Shown: positions 18,451 to 26,195 of the stretch, one piece after another
How the letters are laid out: the number at the start of each line of letters is the position of its first letter
Position numbering within the stretch: position 1 is the stretch's first letter
Program-made: the position numbers and the translations under genes
Assembly (NCBI GenBank): GCA_964587155.1
Contig: CAZPKF010000019.1
Coordinates: forward strand, 1 to 54,978
Source of the DNA: Hallerella sp964587155
Lineage (GTDB): Bacteria > Fibrobacterota > Fibrobacteria > Fibrobacterales > Fibrobacteraceae
DNA: 54,978 nucleotides
Direction of reading: 5' to 3'
The notes under the pieces: generated by a model
What the model was told of the DNA's origin: nothing
Databases searched by the model: none
The model's input: the letters and a program-made list of their open reading frames with translations, nothing else

Positions 18451-18858
18451 TTATTTTTTAGAACGCCCGATGTTCTTTCCATACTTGTCGTAATAATAAA
18501 CCGAGCTGTCGTTGTTTATTTTGGCTTTGCCGATATGGCTTCCGTATTGGTCGTAATAATCAATCGTGTTGCCGTTTTTGACCGCCTTTCCGGTGCTTTT
18601 TCCATGTTCATCGTAAAAATTGGCGCGGTTCCCGTGATGCGTTGTTTTGCCGACGTTGTGACCGTATTTGTCGTAATGGATCGTTTGGCTTCCGTTCGTT
18701 TGGGAACGTCCTGTGCGATTTCCGTATTGGTCGTAGTAATTGACGTTTCCGTTTCCGTCTTCTTTGGAACGCCCGGAGCGGCTTCCGTATTGATCGTAAT
18801 AATCTGTAGCAAACGCCATGGCGACGGCGCAGAAAATCAAAAGAATGATTTGTTGCAT
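18451..18858 (-). CDS. Small secreted protein with six tandem YYDxYG...G repeats
   Basis: 135 residues from the ATG at 18858, preceded by an AGAGG ribosome site. A start 14 codons upstream is open but would put charged residues before the signal peptide. Residues 1-17 (ending MAFA) are a signal peptide. The mature protein is six imperfect repeats of about 20 residues with consensus (Y/F)YDxYGxxxGxxxxxG, for example YYDQYGNRTGRS. The repeats are rich in Tyr, Gly, Asn, Gln and Lys and contain no Cys. Each unit could be a beta hairpin, so the whole may stack as a small beta solenoid or ribbon. I do not recognise the family. The neighbours give no functional hint; it follows the zinc-ribbon gene in reverse order with a 33-base gap and may be expressed with it. 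Confidence 0.7.
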   Translation of the reverse strand: MQQIILLIFCAVAMAFATDYYDQYGSRSGRSKEDGNGNVNYYDQYGNRTGRSQTNGSQTIHYDKYGHNVGKTTHHGNRANFYDEHGKSTGKAVKNGNTIDYYDQYGSHIGKAKINNDSSVYYYDKYGKNIGRSKK

Positions 18859-18977
18859 TACAGCCTCTTTTCTTGTTGCTGTTTTATAATTTAATTTCAT
18901 TTAAGTGACATTATTTGACGATCGAATCGGCGTGGAATTTTTTGTCTGCTGTTGGTCAGAGAAAAGTTCGCCCGACT

Positions 18978-19066
18978 GCGAAAACGGCTCCACCTCTGAC
19001 GACAAAATCGTGCAAAATTCATCTAGCTACAGAAAAGTATTTTCTTTGAAATCCTACCAATGAAAG
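18978..19066. repeat. Dispersed intergenic repeat, copy A
   Basis: About 89 bases that are also found, with roughly three quarters identity by eye, at 49682-49769 in the same orientation. Shared blocks include GCGAAAACGGCT, GTGCAAAATTCA, CTACAGAAAAG and TTTTCTT. It lies directly upstream of the rmuC promoter. It has no convincing coding content and may be a remnant of an interspersed repeat family. Confidence 0.6.
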
Positions 19067-19097
19067 TTTCCTGTTTTCATTCCACAATGAACCTTCG

Positions 19098-19126
19098 TTG
19101 ACATGCAAAAAAGGAAAACGTATTTT
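19098..19126 (+). promoter_or_regulatory. Promoter of rmuC
   Basis: Consensus TTGACA (19098-19103), a 17-base spacer and TATTTT (19121-19126), 52 bases before the rmuC ATG. This is the clearest sigma-70-type promoter in the window. Confidence 0.7.
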
Positions 19127-19178
19127 TGAAGCGAATCTGTAAAATGCTCCGGTCAAAAAAAATGAGGAAGAGGAAACG

Positions 19179-20561
19179 ATGGGTGTCTTGCTTTTAATCA
19201 TCTCGGTGCTTGCCGTCTCTTTTGCAATTGCGGTTATTTTCAAAACGCTCCGTCTCCAGACGAATAACGAAATCCTTTTGCGCGAAAGGGATCCCCTCAT
19301 AAAGGAATGCGAAAAACTCAGAGAGGCCAATCTTTCTTTGGAAAAAACGTGCGTCCGCTTGCAGTCTGAACTTTCCGCGGCGCAAGAAAACGTTTTAAGG
19401 GCCGAGGCTTCGCTGCTTTCCGCAAAAGACGAGTGGCAAAAAAATGCGCAAATGGCAAATGCGGAATTGCAGCGCCGCTTTGAAGAAACGACGGGAAGAA
19501 TGACGGAGCAAATGAAAAACGCGACAATGGAAATGCTGAAAGAACGGTCGAAGGACTTTTCGGACTCCAATGCGGAAAGTATGGGGAAGATCATCGATCC
19601 GCTGCGGGAATCGATTGAAAACATGAAAAATGAAATGAGCAAAGCCGTTTTGGAACAGGGGTCTTTGAGTGGCGCGCTCCGCACGCAAATTGAAAATGCG
19701 ATGAAAATGAGCGAAGCCGCGAAATTCAGCGCCGAGGAACTTTCGCGGGTCTTCAAGCATGAAAATAAAGTGCAGGGAGATTGGGGCGAAGTCGTTTTGA
19801 ATGAACTTCTCGAAAGTCAGGGACTCAAAGCCGGAGTGCATTACGAAATTCAGCGCACTCTTCGCGATGAGATTGGAAATCTGGTGAAAACAGAATCGGG
19901 GGCAGTTCTCCGCCCGGATGTCGTTTTGCATTTGGATGAAAAACGGGAAGTCGTCATTGACTCCAAAGTTTCCCTCTCCGCTTATTTTGATTATGTCAAT
20001 GCGGAGATCGATTCGGATCGTCGAAAGTTTTTGGCCGAACACATCAAAAGCCTGAACCGCCACGTTCAGGAACTTTCCGAAAAAGATTATTCCGCTTATA
20101 TCAGCCCTCCTAAGGAACGGATGGATTACGTCATCATGTTCGTTCCGCATTCCGAGGCGCTTTGGACCGCTTTGCGGGAAAAGCCGAATCTTTGGCGGGA
20201 TGCCATGAAAAAGAACGTTTATATCGCCGATGAACAGACTCTTTATGCCGCACTCCGCATTATCGAATTGACGTGGACCCGCATCGCTCAAGTGAAAAAT
20301 CAACAGAGAATTTTTGATTTGGCACAAGAAATGTTCGACAGGGTTGGCCTGTTTGTGAAAAAATACCAGATGGTTGGCGAGGCTCTAGAAAAAGCGCAAA
20401 AGGCGTACGAGGAGGGGAGCCGTAAACTTTCCCCATCGGGTAAGAGCATTCTCCAAACGTGCCAGAAGTTGAGAAATTTGGGAATCAAGAACGGTAAGGT
20501 GCCGCTTCCCGAAATGGATGGCGAAAACGAAAATATTTCCCGGATTTCTGAAGGAGAATGA
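19179..20561 (+). CDS. rmuC: DNA recombination protein RmuC
   Basis: 460 residues. An N-terminal membrane segment (about 3-22) is followed by a long coiled coil (about 30-170) and then the RmuC nuclease-like domain (about 185-420). Characteristic blocks are seen: NKVQGDWGE, LRPDVVLHL, VVIDSKVSL, PPKERMDYVIMFVPHSEAL and DEQTLYAALR. The family limits inversions and rearrangements between repeats, and its core is related to PD-(D/E)xK nucleases (RPD...DSK here). Length and order match the family. A GGAAGAGGAAACG ribosome site region precedes the ATG, and a TTGACA promoter lies upstream. The gene ends 34 bases before tRNA-Gly, which has its own promoter. The acidic C-terminal tail (GENENISRISEGE) is typical filler. 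Confidence 0.95.
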   Translation: MGVLLLIISVLAVSFAIAVIFKTLRLQTNNEILLRERDPLIKECEKLREANLSLEKTCVRLQSELSAAQENVLRAEASLLSAKDEWQKNAQMANAELQRRFEETTGRMTEQMKNATMEMLKERSKDFSDSNAESMGKIIDPLRESIENMKNEMSKAVLEQGSLSGALRTQIENAMKMSEAAKFSAEELSRVFKHENKVQGDWGEVVLNELLESQGLKAGVHYEIQRTLRDEIGNLVKTESGAVLRPDVVLHLDEKREVVIDSKVSLSAYFDYVNAEIDSDRRKFLAEHIKSLNRHVQELSEKDYSAYISPPKERMDYVIMFVPHSEALWTALREKPNLWRDAMKKNVYIADEQTLYAALRIIELTWTRIAQVKNQQRIFDLAQEMFDRVGLFVKKYQMVGEALEKAQKAYEEGSRKLSPSGKSILQTCQKLRNLGIKNGKVPLPEMDGENENISRISEGE

Positions 20562-20586
20562 CAATTGTTTGAAATTTTGTTATATT
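20558..20586 (+). promoter_or_regulatory. Promoter of tRNA-Gly(CCC)
   Basis: ATGACA (20558-20563), 17 bases and TATATT (20581-20586), ending nine bases before the mature tRNA 5' end. The -35 box overlaps the end of rmuC. Confidence 0.6.
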
Positions 20587-20595
20587 AAAAGCGCT

Positions 20596-20668
<73 letters not shown>

Positions 20669-20674
20669 CGAAAC

Positions 20675-20700
20675 AAGACGCTTCCGGGCGTCTTTTCTTT
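20675..20700 (+). terminator. Terminator of tRNA-Gly
   Basis: A 7-bp stem AAGACGC / GCGTCTT (20675-20694), six-base loop, then TTCTTTTT. Confidence 0.8.
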
Positions 20701-20732
20701 TTGGTTTCGGAAATTTTCCGGGAAAGAATTTT

Positions 20733-20738
20733 TATATC
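20733..20738 (+). promoter_or_regulatory. -10-like box 8 bases before the 20747 gene (leaderless candidate)
   Basis: TATATC at 20733-20738, eight bases before the ATG at 20747, with no ribosome site. It directly follows the tRNA-Gly terminator, so a new transcript must start here. Confidence 0.4.
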
Positions 20739-20746
20739 GTTGAATC

Positions 20747-21310
20747 ATGCGCTTTCGAAAAAAAATTTTCCTGACGGCCGCTCTTTCCTTTTTGACGGTC
20801 AACGCCTTTGCCGCCGACACCACGGCGCACAAAAAATCTTTTTGGGAATCCTTTGTTGGATTTTTCAGTTCCGAAGCGGAACCGGAAGGGGATTCGGACT
20901 TGCATCGTCAGCTTGCCGATTTAGAAAATGAAATTCAGGATACGAAATGGCGTTACACGCGGGAAACGCGCGCCGTGCGCAAGAACAATCTCCGGTTGCA
21001 GTTGAAAAAACTCTGCGATTCCCGGGATTCCTTGGAAAACGTTATAGAAAACCGGGGGAATGCCGTGCCGAAACCCGAATCTTCTTCGGCGCAGGTTCTT
21101 TCAAGTTCGTCGGTTGAGTCGAATTCTAGCGTTTCGCCGGTTTCCAGTTCTGCTGCTTGTGAATCCGCTGTTCGCACGGATTCCGTATTTGTCACCACGA
21201 CCATTACAAAGCTTGTGCGCGATACGGTTTTTGTGCACGATACCGTTTTGGTCCGCGATACGGTCTTTGTCCGCGAAGCGAGTGCTTCTTTTACGGAGGA
21301 AAATCCATGA
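20747..21310 (+). CDS. Secreted coiled-coil protein with Ser-rich linker and DTVFV repeats
   Basis: 187 residues. A signal peptide ends NAFA-AD (22). A helical, probably coiled-coil region spans about 45-100 (HRQLADLENEIQ... RLQLKKLCDSRDSLENV). A Ser-rich stretch (110-140, runs of SSSS) resembles the flexible linkers of Fibrobacter envelope proteins. The C-terminal part has three copies of a RDTVFV/HDTVLV motif (about 158-178). Unknown family. The last four bases overlap the ispE start (ATGA), so the pair is translationally coupled, though no functional link to isoprenoid synthesis is evident. The helical N-terminal part could bind an envelope partner. Being the first gene after a terminator, it carries the promoter for ispE. 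Confidence 0.7.
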   Translation: MRFRKKIFLTAALSFLTVNAFAADTTAHKKSFWESFVGFFSSEAEPEGDSDLHRQLADLENEIQDTKWRYTRETRAVRKNNLRLQLKKLCDSRDSLENVIENRGNAVPKPESSSAQVLSSSSVESNSSVSPVSSSAACESAVRTDSVFVTTTITKLVRDTVFVHDTVLVRDTVFVREASASFTEENP

Positions 21311-22164
21311 TTCGGGAATATGCACCTGCTAAGATCAATCTGTTTTTGGACATTCTTTCGAAACGCCCTGACGGCTATCACAATCTTGGAACGCTATTCC
21401 AGACGATAGATGTGGGAGACGTCCTGTGGGGAAAGTCCGACGCTTCGGGAAACATTTCTGTCCGCTACGATGTTCCCCAACAATATTCATTGGAAGAAGA
21501 TTTGGTCTTTCGGGCAGCGAAGCTTTTGCAATGTGAGTTCGGAGTGCGTTTCGGTGCCGAATTTTACTTAGAAAAGAAAATGCCGCTCGGAGCGGGCCTT
21601 GGGGGCGGCAGCGCGGATGCGGCGGCAGCTCTTCGGCTCTTGAACAGAATCTGGGGATTGGGAGCTACTTCGGAAGAATTGGAAAAATTAGGTGCGAAAC
21701 TGGGTGCCGACGTGCCGTTTCTAGTCTGCGGCGGCAGTGCTCTAGCCGAAGGCATCGGGGATGTCCTCACCCGGATTCCCGCTCGGGAACTTTTACGCGA
21801 TGAAGTGCTGCTTGTCATGACGCCGAAGTGTGCCGTCCCTACGAAGGCGGCTTATGCGGGATGTCTCCCGTCTGGCGATGCGCGTTGGGAATCTTATAAG
21901 AGCGGAGGCTGGGAAAATTTTTACACGGGCGCGTTCAACAAATTTGAAGAGTCCGTTTTGCCGCAATACCCGATGATTGCTCAGCTGAAGCAGGGACTTC
22001 TCGATGGGGGAGCGGTCTTCGCGTTGATGTCCGGATCTGGCGCATCTGTTTTCGGAGTCTTTGAAAATCGCGCCACCGCAGAAAAAGTGCAGGAAAAATG
22101 GAAAGATTTTGTCCGTTTTTCGATGATTACGTCTTTTTTCCCTGAAAAAAATAAATGTTTTTGA
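21307..22164 (+). CDS. ispE: 4-diphosphocytidyl-2-C-methyl-D-erythritol kinase
   Basis: 285 residues, cytoplasmic GHMP-fold kinase that phosphorylates the 2-hydroxyl of CDP-methylerythritol in the non-mevalonate isoprenoid pathway. The N-terminal PAKINLFL (with Lys9), RPDGYH, the GHMP ATP loop PLGAGLGGGSADAAAAL (93-109), GADVPF with the catalytic Asp137, and the late MSGSGASVFG motif are all present. The length matches the family. The start overlaps the upstream gene by four bases. No other pathway gene is nearby. The 3' end is followed by the tRNA-Gln promoter. Confidence 0.97.
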   Translation: MIREYAPAKINLFLDILSKRPDGYHNLGTLFQTIDVGDVLWGKSDASGNISVRYDVPQQYSLEEDLVFRAAKLLQCEFGVRFGAEFYLEKKMPLGAGLGGGSADAAAALRLLNRIWGLGATSEELEKLGAKLGADVPFLVCGGSALAEGIGDVLTRIPARELLRDEVLLVMTPKCAVPTKAAYAGCLPSGDARWESYKSGGWENFYTGAFNKFEESVLPQYPMIAQLKQGLLDGGAVFALMSGSGASVFGVFENRATAEKVQEKWKDFVRFSMITSFFPEKNKCF

Positions 22165-22173
22165 AGAATACCC

Positions 22174-22201
22174 TTGAGTTTTTAAAAGACTTTTCTATTA
22201 T
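22174..22201 (+). promoter_or_regulatory. Promoter of tRNA-Gln and rplY
   Basis: TTGAGT (22174-22179), a 16-base spacer and TATTAT (22196-22201), ending 12 bases before the tRNA. With no terminator between, the same transcript can run into the L25 gene. Confidence 0.6.
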
Positions 22202-22213
22202 TGGTTCACCCTT

Positions 22214-22286
22214 TGGGGTATCGTCAAGTTGGTAAGACAACAGATTTTGATTCTGTTATTCGTTGGTTCGAGTCCAGCTACCCCAA
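22214..22286 (+). tRNA. tRNA-Gln (anticodon TTG)
   Basis: A 73-base cloverleaf with acceptor stem TGGGGTA / TACCCCA. The anticodon stem ACAGA/TCTGT holds loop TTTTGAT, giving anticodon TTG, and the T loop is TTCGAGT. CCA is not encoded. The L25 gene starts 34 bases after it. Confidence 0.95.
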
Positions 22287-22320
22287 TAGGTTTTTTTTGT
22301 TTTTACTCATTGGAGAAAAA

Positions 22321-22977
22321 ATGCAGCTGACAACGCTCAAAGCAACCTCGAGAGTAGCGGGATCGTCCCGTGCAACTGGTCGTCTTCGCAAGGAAGGCCA
22401 GATTCCGGCGGTCTATTATGGTAAGGGTCAAGAGTCGGTAAGTATCAGCGTGAAAGCCCAGGATGTCGCGAAGATTCTCGCTCCGGGCAAGCGTTATACC
22501 CTTCTGGATCTTGAAATTGACGGCAAGGCGGGCAATCCGGCCGTCGTCTACGCTTACCAGAAGGACTCCATTTCGATGAAAATCGAACACATTGACTTCT
22601 TGAAAATTGACGAAAGCACTCCGATTACGGTCCGGGTTCCGGTCGTGTTGAAGGGCCTTCCGGTCGGTGTCAAGAACGAAGGTGGTCTCTTCTCCCAGAT
22701 TACCCGTTACATCAAGCTCAAGGCTGTTCCCGAAAAGATTCCGGCCAATTTGACGCTTGACATTTCTGCATTCCATGCGGGAACGACGTTCTACGCCAAG
22801 GCTTTGAAGCTCGAAGGCATTGAACTGGCTTCTCCGGAACGTACGGTCATCTTCACGATTTCGACCAAGGCGAGAGCCGCAAAAATTGAAGCTGCGGAAG
22901 ATGCGATTATCGCTGAAGCTGCTCCGGCTGCCGCTCCTGCCGCTGAAGCTGCCGCTCCGGCTGCTGAAGCCAAGTAA
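22321..22977 (+). CDS. rplY: 50S ribosomal protein L25 (CTC form)
   Basis: 218 residues from the ATG at 22321, preceded by TTGGAGAAAAA; the reading frame is open further upstream but that part is the tRNA. Residues 1-95 are the L25 domain that binds 5S rRNA (GRLRKEGQIPAVYYG, SMKIEHIDFLKI). Residues 100-190 are the beta-rich TL5/CTC C-terminal domain (VPVVLKGLPVGVKNEGG). An Ala/Pro/Glu-rich tail of about 30 residues follows, as in many CTC-type L25 proteins. It follows tRNA-Gln without a terminator and is closed by its own terminator. In many bacteria this gene is next to pth, which is not seen here. Confidence 0.96.
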   Translation: MQLTTLKATSRVAGSSRATGRLRKEGQIPAVYYGKGQESVSISVKAQDVAKILAPGKRYTLLDLEIDGKAGNPAVVYAYQKDSISMKIEHIDFLKIDESTPITVRVPVVLKGLPVGVKNEGGLFSQITRYIKLKAVPEKIPANLTLDISAFHAGTTFYAKALKLEGIELASPERTVIFTISTKARAAKIEAAEDAIIAEAAPAAAPAAEAAAPAAEAK

Positions 22978-22992
22978 TCCTTGGAACTTTTC

Positions 22993-23022
22993 AAAAGGCC
23001 CACCTCAATGGTGGGCTTTTTT
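22993..23022 (+). terminator. Terminator of rplY
   Basis: Stem GCCCACC / GGTGGGC (22998-23016), extended by A/T pairs, then a T run. Confidence 0.85.
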
Positions 23023-23082
23023 GTTGTGTAAATTGAAAATCGCCGGCTAAAAAATTGCGCATTGGCGTCGGGAGGCTCTTTA

Positions 23083-23114
23083 CAAGAAATTCGGATTGCA
23101 TTCCGAATTTCTTG
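23083..23114. other. Perfect 13-bp inverted repeat without T run
   Basis: CAAGAAATTCGGA and its exact complement TCCGAATTTCTTG are separated by six bases. It lies between the convergent rplY and epimerase genes, 31 bases past the epimerase stop. Neither side has a T run, so it is not a standard intrinsic terminator. It could protect the 3' end of the minus-strand message. Confidence 0.6.
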
Positions 23115-23144
23115 CCTTGAAATGGAAAAATGGCGGAAACGGAT

Positions 23145-24107
23145 TTATCCGTTGTAGCGTTTGAACCATTCGGCAAAACGGGATATTCCCGTTTCCAAGT
23201 CAACTGTTGGTTTGTATCCGATGTCTTTTTCCAAGGCATCCGTATCGGCCCATGTGATTTCAACGTCGCCCGGTTGCATTGGCAAGAATATCTTTTCAGC
23301 AGTCTTTCCAAAGTTCTTTTCCAAAGTGGCGATGAAATCCATCAGCTTGATGGGTTGTCCGCGTCCGATGTTATACAAGCGGTTGGCTGGTTCACGTTTT
23401 TCCACACCGTTGTAAGCGATTCGCCGGATGCCTTCCACAATGTCGTCGATGTAGGTGAAGTCGCGCATCATGTTGCCGTTGTTGAACACGCGCAGGGGCT
23501 TTCCCTGGGTGATGGCGTTTGCGAACAGCCAAGGAGACATGTCGGGACGGCCCCAAGGACCATAAACCGTAAAAAAGCGCAAACCGGTTAGATTCAATTG
23601 GAACAGGTGGTGGTAGGTTTCCGCCATCAGCTCGTTGGAACGTTTTGTCGCCGCATAAAGGCTCGATGGCTTTTCGACCCGGTCCGTAGTGCGGAATGGC
23701 GTTTCCGTATTGCGCCCGTAAACGCTCGAAGACGATGCGTATACCAGATGTTTCGGCGGATTGGCGCGCGCACATTCAAGGATGTTCAAAAATCCGGTAA
23801 TGTTGGAATCGATGTAACTTTGCGGATTTTCCAGGCTGTAACGGACACCTGCTTGGGCGGCCAAGTTCACCACAATGTCGAATGCGTTTTCTTTGAAAAG
23901 TTTGGATAGAACTTCTTTGTCGGTGAGGTTTGCTTGTGTAAAGTGAAAATGTTCGCCAGGAATGCGCTTTAACCGGTCAGTTTTGAGCTTCGGTGAATAG
24001 TAATCGTTCAAATTGTCTAAACCGAAAACTTCGTGGCCGTCTTTCAAAAAAGTCAAAACGGTTTCGCATCCAATGAATCCGGCAGCTCCCGTGACTAAAA
24101 TGTTCAT
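23145..24107 (-). CDS. NAD-dependent epimerase, UDP-glucuronate 4-epimerase-like
   Basis: 320 residues, short-chain dehydrogenase fold of the extended type. The NAD-binding GAAGFIG (7-13) is present, with DNLNDYYSP (31-39) as in UDP-glucuronate/UDP-glucose 4-epimerases. NLAAQAGVRYSLENP, the catalytic Tyr151-xxx-Lys155 (YAATK) and RFFTVYGPWGRPDM are typical of the CapI/GAE subgroup that makes UDP-galacturonate for surface polysaccharides. Cytoplasmic. The start lies one base after the stop of the upstream outer-membrane protein (TAACATG), with AGGA as ribosome site inside that gene, so the two are co-translated. No glycosyltransferases are adjacent. Confidence 0.92.
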   Translation of the reverse strand: MNILVTGAAGFIGCETVLTFLKDGHEVFGLDNLNDYYSPKLKTDRLKRIPGEHFHFTQANLTDKEVLSKLFKENAFDIVVNLAAQAGVRYSLENPQSYIDSNITGFLNILECARANPPKHLVYASSSSVYGRNTETPFRTTDRVEKPSSLYAATKRSNELMAETYHHLFQLNLTGLRFFTVYGPWGRPDMSPWLFANAITQGKPLRVFNNGNMMRDFTYIDDIVEGIRRIAYNGVEKREPANRLYNIGRGQPIKLMDFIATLEKNFGKTAEKIFLPMQPGDVEITWADTDALEKDIGYKPTVDLETGISRFAEWFKRYNG

Positions 24108-24108
24108 G

Positions 24109-24837
24109 TTAAAATCCTATACAGAAGGAGACAAACGGTGAAGACATCGTGTCGAAGTCTATCATCAGAGAATGATCGTCGTCTTTCCAATGGTCGTTGT
24201 TGTAGGTGTGGAAATAAATGTGAGTCGAACGGAATCCGGCGAGGATGCCGAACTGGTGGATGTTGAACTGCAGCCCGATTCCGCGGACATAGCCAAACAA
24301 AGGCGTGTCGTTATAATAGCTGTCGTCTAGGTGAGTAAATCCGACGGTCCCGCCGAAAAATCCCAATGCGCGGAGCTGGTAATTTCTGGCGTGGAGAAAA
24401 GAAAATCCCACTTCGACACCCATCTGGATGAATGCGTTGTAGGCGTTGATACGGTCTTCTTTTTCCGACTTGTCCCTCGGTTCGCAATCAAGGGTGAACT
24501 TTTGAAATCCCAATAGGCCAAAAAGCGAAATCCATTCGTTCAGGGAATACTGTCCGTTGATTCCCAGCATATTTGAAACATCGACATCGAGATTGTAGCG
24601 TTTGCCGTCTTTCGTCATTTCTTCGGATAAATTTTTCGCTTTGAGGTCGGCGAATTCGTAAATAAGACCAATTCCCCAGGGATGTTTTTTGTAAAAAAAC
24701 TTTGCGGAGTCCGCTTCTTTGTGCGCCGTTGGCTGCTTTTGAGACGTGGAGTCGCTTTGAGCGAAAGAACTCCCGTAAGCGGCCAGAAGGATGGCGGCGA
24801 AGAAAAAGGGGAATGAATGGGCGGAAAGAAAACGCAT
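24109..24837 (-). CDS. Putative outer-membrane beta-barrel protein
   Basis: 242 residues from the ATG at 24837, chosen because it begins a clean signal peptide (ends SSFA-Q, about 27). Upstream in-frame ATGs (24876, 24927) would place charged or poorly suited residues first, and no start has a strong ribosome site. After a short polar stretch the protein shows alternating strands with aromatic girdles (GIGLIYEF, SLFGLLGFQKF, MGVEVGFSF, GFFGGTVGF, FGYVRGIGLQF, FGILAGF) and ends with SFCIGF. A terminal Phe is typical of beta-barrels inserted by BamA. The number of strands (about 8-10) fits a small barrel. Unknown substrate. It is coupled to the downstream epimerase gene. Confidence 0.7.
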   Translation of the reverse strand: MRFLSAHSFPFFFAAILLAAYGSSFAQSDSTSQKQPTAHKEADSAKFFYKKHPWGIGLIYEFADLKAKNLSEEMTKDGKRYNLDVDVSNMLGINGQYSLNEWISLFGLLGFQKFTLDCEPRDKSEKEDRINAYNAFIQMGVEVGFSFLHARNYQLRALGFFGGTVGFTHLDDSYYNDTPLFGYVRGIGLQFNIHQFGILAGFRSTHIYFHTYNNDHWKDDDHSLMIDFDTMSSPFVSFCIGF

Positions 24838-24972
24838 ACAGTCCAATTTTATAATTTTTTGCAAACATTGGTTCATAAAAAATTCACTGGCGGAATTTTT
24901 TTTGCGAAAATTTGCCCCGAAAGCCATTTTTGTGTATTTTTGGGTGGACTTGTCCTATTTGGAGTTACTAGA

Positions 24973-25725
24973 ATGAAAAATAAAGCTCTTCTTTGTGTTG
25001 GCGCTTGCGCCTTGGCCTTGATGTGCACTTCGGCTTGTTCCGAAAAAGTGGACCCGAATGATCCGGCTTCTGTCCGCAAAAGCCTTACGAAGCAAGGCAT
25101 TCCGCTTACCCCGAATCAATTCATTTCTTATGTCGTCAAAGGGGATACTGCCAATATGTCGCTTTTCCTTTCGGCGGCTTACGACATCAATTCGGCGGAT
25201 GCCAATGGCAACAGCGCTATGGCAATTGCCGTGAACAAGGGAAAGTTTGACATGGTGAAGTACCTGGCGGATCACGGTGCGGATCTTTCCGGTACAAACA
25301 GCAATGGCAAAACCTACTTGGAAGATGCCGTTGAAAAAGGTGGCGACAAGGCTTATTTGGATGTCGTCGCGTATCTCGTGTCCAAGATGAAAGATGCGGG
25401 AACTTTGGACAAAACGGCCCCGGCTGTGGCCCTTGCTGCAAAGATCGGCAATGTGGAAGCGTTGAAGTTGCTCGGGGATGCCGGCGCACCTTTGGGCGTT
25501 CGCGGAGCGGACACTTATTATCCGATTCATTTGGCAGTGAAAGAAGGCCAATACGATGCGATGGTCTATCTGATTTCCAAAGGCGTGGATGTCAATGTCA
25601 CTTGTGGACAGGGATATTCTGTGCTTGACTGGGCAAGAAACGAAGGTTACACGCGCCTCATCAAATACTTGAAATCGCACGGGGCGAAAAATACGCCGGC
25701 TTACATCAAGGAATTCGGCAGATAG
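24973..25725 (+). CDS. Ankyrin-repeat lipoprotein
   Basis: 250 residues from the ATG at 24973, which has a GGAG ribosome site at 24961 and begins a lipoprotein signal (lipobox TSAC, Cys22). The reading frame is open further upstream but not coding. About five ankyrin repeats fill residues 55-245: NGNSAMAIAVNKGKFDMVKYLADHGAD, NGKTYLEDAV, AVALAAKIGNVEALKLLGDAGA, YPIHLAVKEGQYDAMVYLISKGVD and YSVLDWARNEGYTRLIKYLKSHGA. Such proteins are envelope-anchored protein-binding scaffolds, and some protect against their own secreted enzymes. Partner unknown. A good terminator follows, so it is a single-gene unit. Confidence 0.88.
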   Translation: MKNKALLCVGACALALMCTSACSEKVDPNDPASVRKSLTKQGIPLTPNQFISYVVKGDTANMSLFLSAAYDINSADANGNSAMAIAVNKGKFDMVKYLADHGADLSGTNSNGKTYLEDAVEKGGDKAYLDVVAYLVSKMKDAGTLDKTAPAVALAAKIGNVEALKLLGDAGAPLGVRGADTYYPIHLAVKEGQYDAMVYLISKGVDVNVTCGQGYSVLDWARNEGYTRLIKYLKSHGAKNTPAYIKEFGR

Positions 25726-26181
25726 TTTGGATATTTCTCGGTAATCCGTGAAGATTCAAAACAAGTTCAGGCGTGGCGAGAGCTGCGCCTTTTTTGCGAA
25801 GAATGACGGCGTGGACAAGGAAACACCCCTCGACAGCCCGCAGTGCTTTCGCACTGAAGAAAATCCCCGCAAATAAACGGTGGTCATGATTATAGATTGT
25901 CCGCATATTTGTCGGCAGCAAAGGGCGATTGTTTATGTGTAGGACAAATAAGTTTGTAGCGATTCATTTGCGTGTTTGTTGAAAACCTTACGATTCTATT
26001 GATGCGTTGAAAAACGACTCTCATTAAAAGTGAGTTCCAAAACTCAAATTTGACGGCGGGATTGGAGAATGTTCAAAATCGTGGCGTTGAATGACTTCGC
26101 TTTGGAAACTCGTATTGTTCGCAAATGTCAATTATTCGAAAAATTCCGCGGGTTGCCGCTGGTTTGCTTGGGTGTTTTTTG
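25726..26181. other. Non-coding stretch between ankyrin lipoprotein and the TonB2-type operon
   Basis: About 455 bases. The first part holds the terminator at 25769-25795. A small perfect hairpin (CAGTGC TTTC GCACTG, 25841-25856) follows. I see no tRNA, riboswitch or credible ORF in the rest; an RNA gene around 25800-25900 cannot be excluded. Confidence 0.4.
25769..25795 (+). terminator. Terminator of the ankyrin lipoprotein gene
   Basis: Nine-pair stem AGGCGTGGC / GCTGCGCCT (two wobble pairs) with a GAGA tetraloop (25769-25790), ending in a run of six T. Confidence 0.8.
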
Positions 26182-26187
26182 TATTTT
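26182..26187 (+). promoter_or_regulatory. -10-like box 8 bases before the TonB2-type operon (leaderless candidate)
   Basis: TATTTT at 26182-26187, eight bases before the ATG at 26196, with no ribosome site between. Transcription of the whole operon may start at the start codon. Confidence 0.35.
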
Positions 26188-26195
26188 TATCGCCT

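Noticed and set aside
24838..24927. Longer N terminus for the outer-membrane protein
   Set aside because: It would place a non-signal, charged stretch before a good signal peptide; the start at 24837 is preferred although its ribosome site is weak.
25796..25900. Possible small structured RNA (hairpin CAGTGC-TTTC-GCACTG)
   Set aside because: No match to SRP, 6S, tmRNA or RNase P signatures could be seen; one short hairpin is not enough to call an RNA gene.
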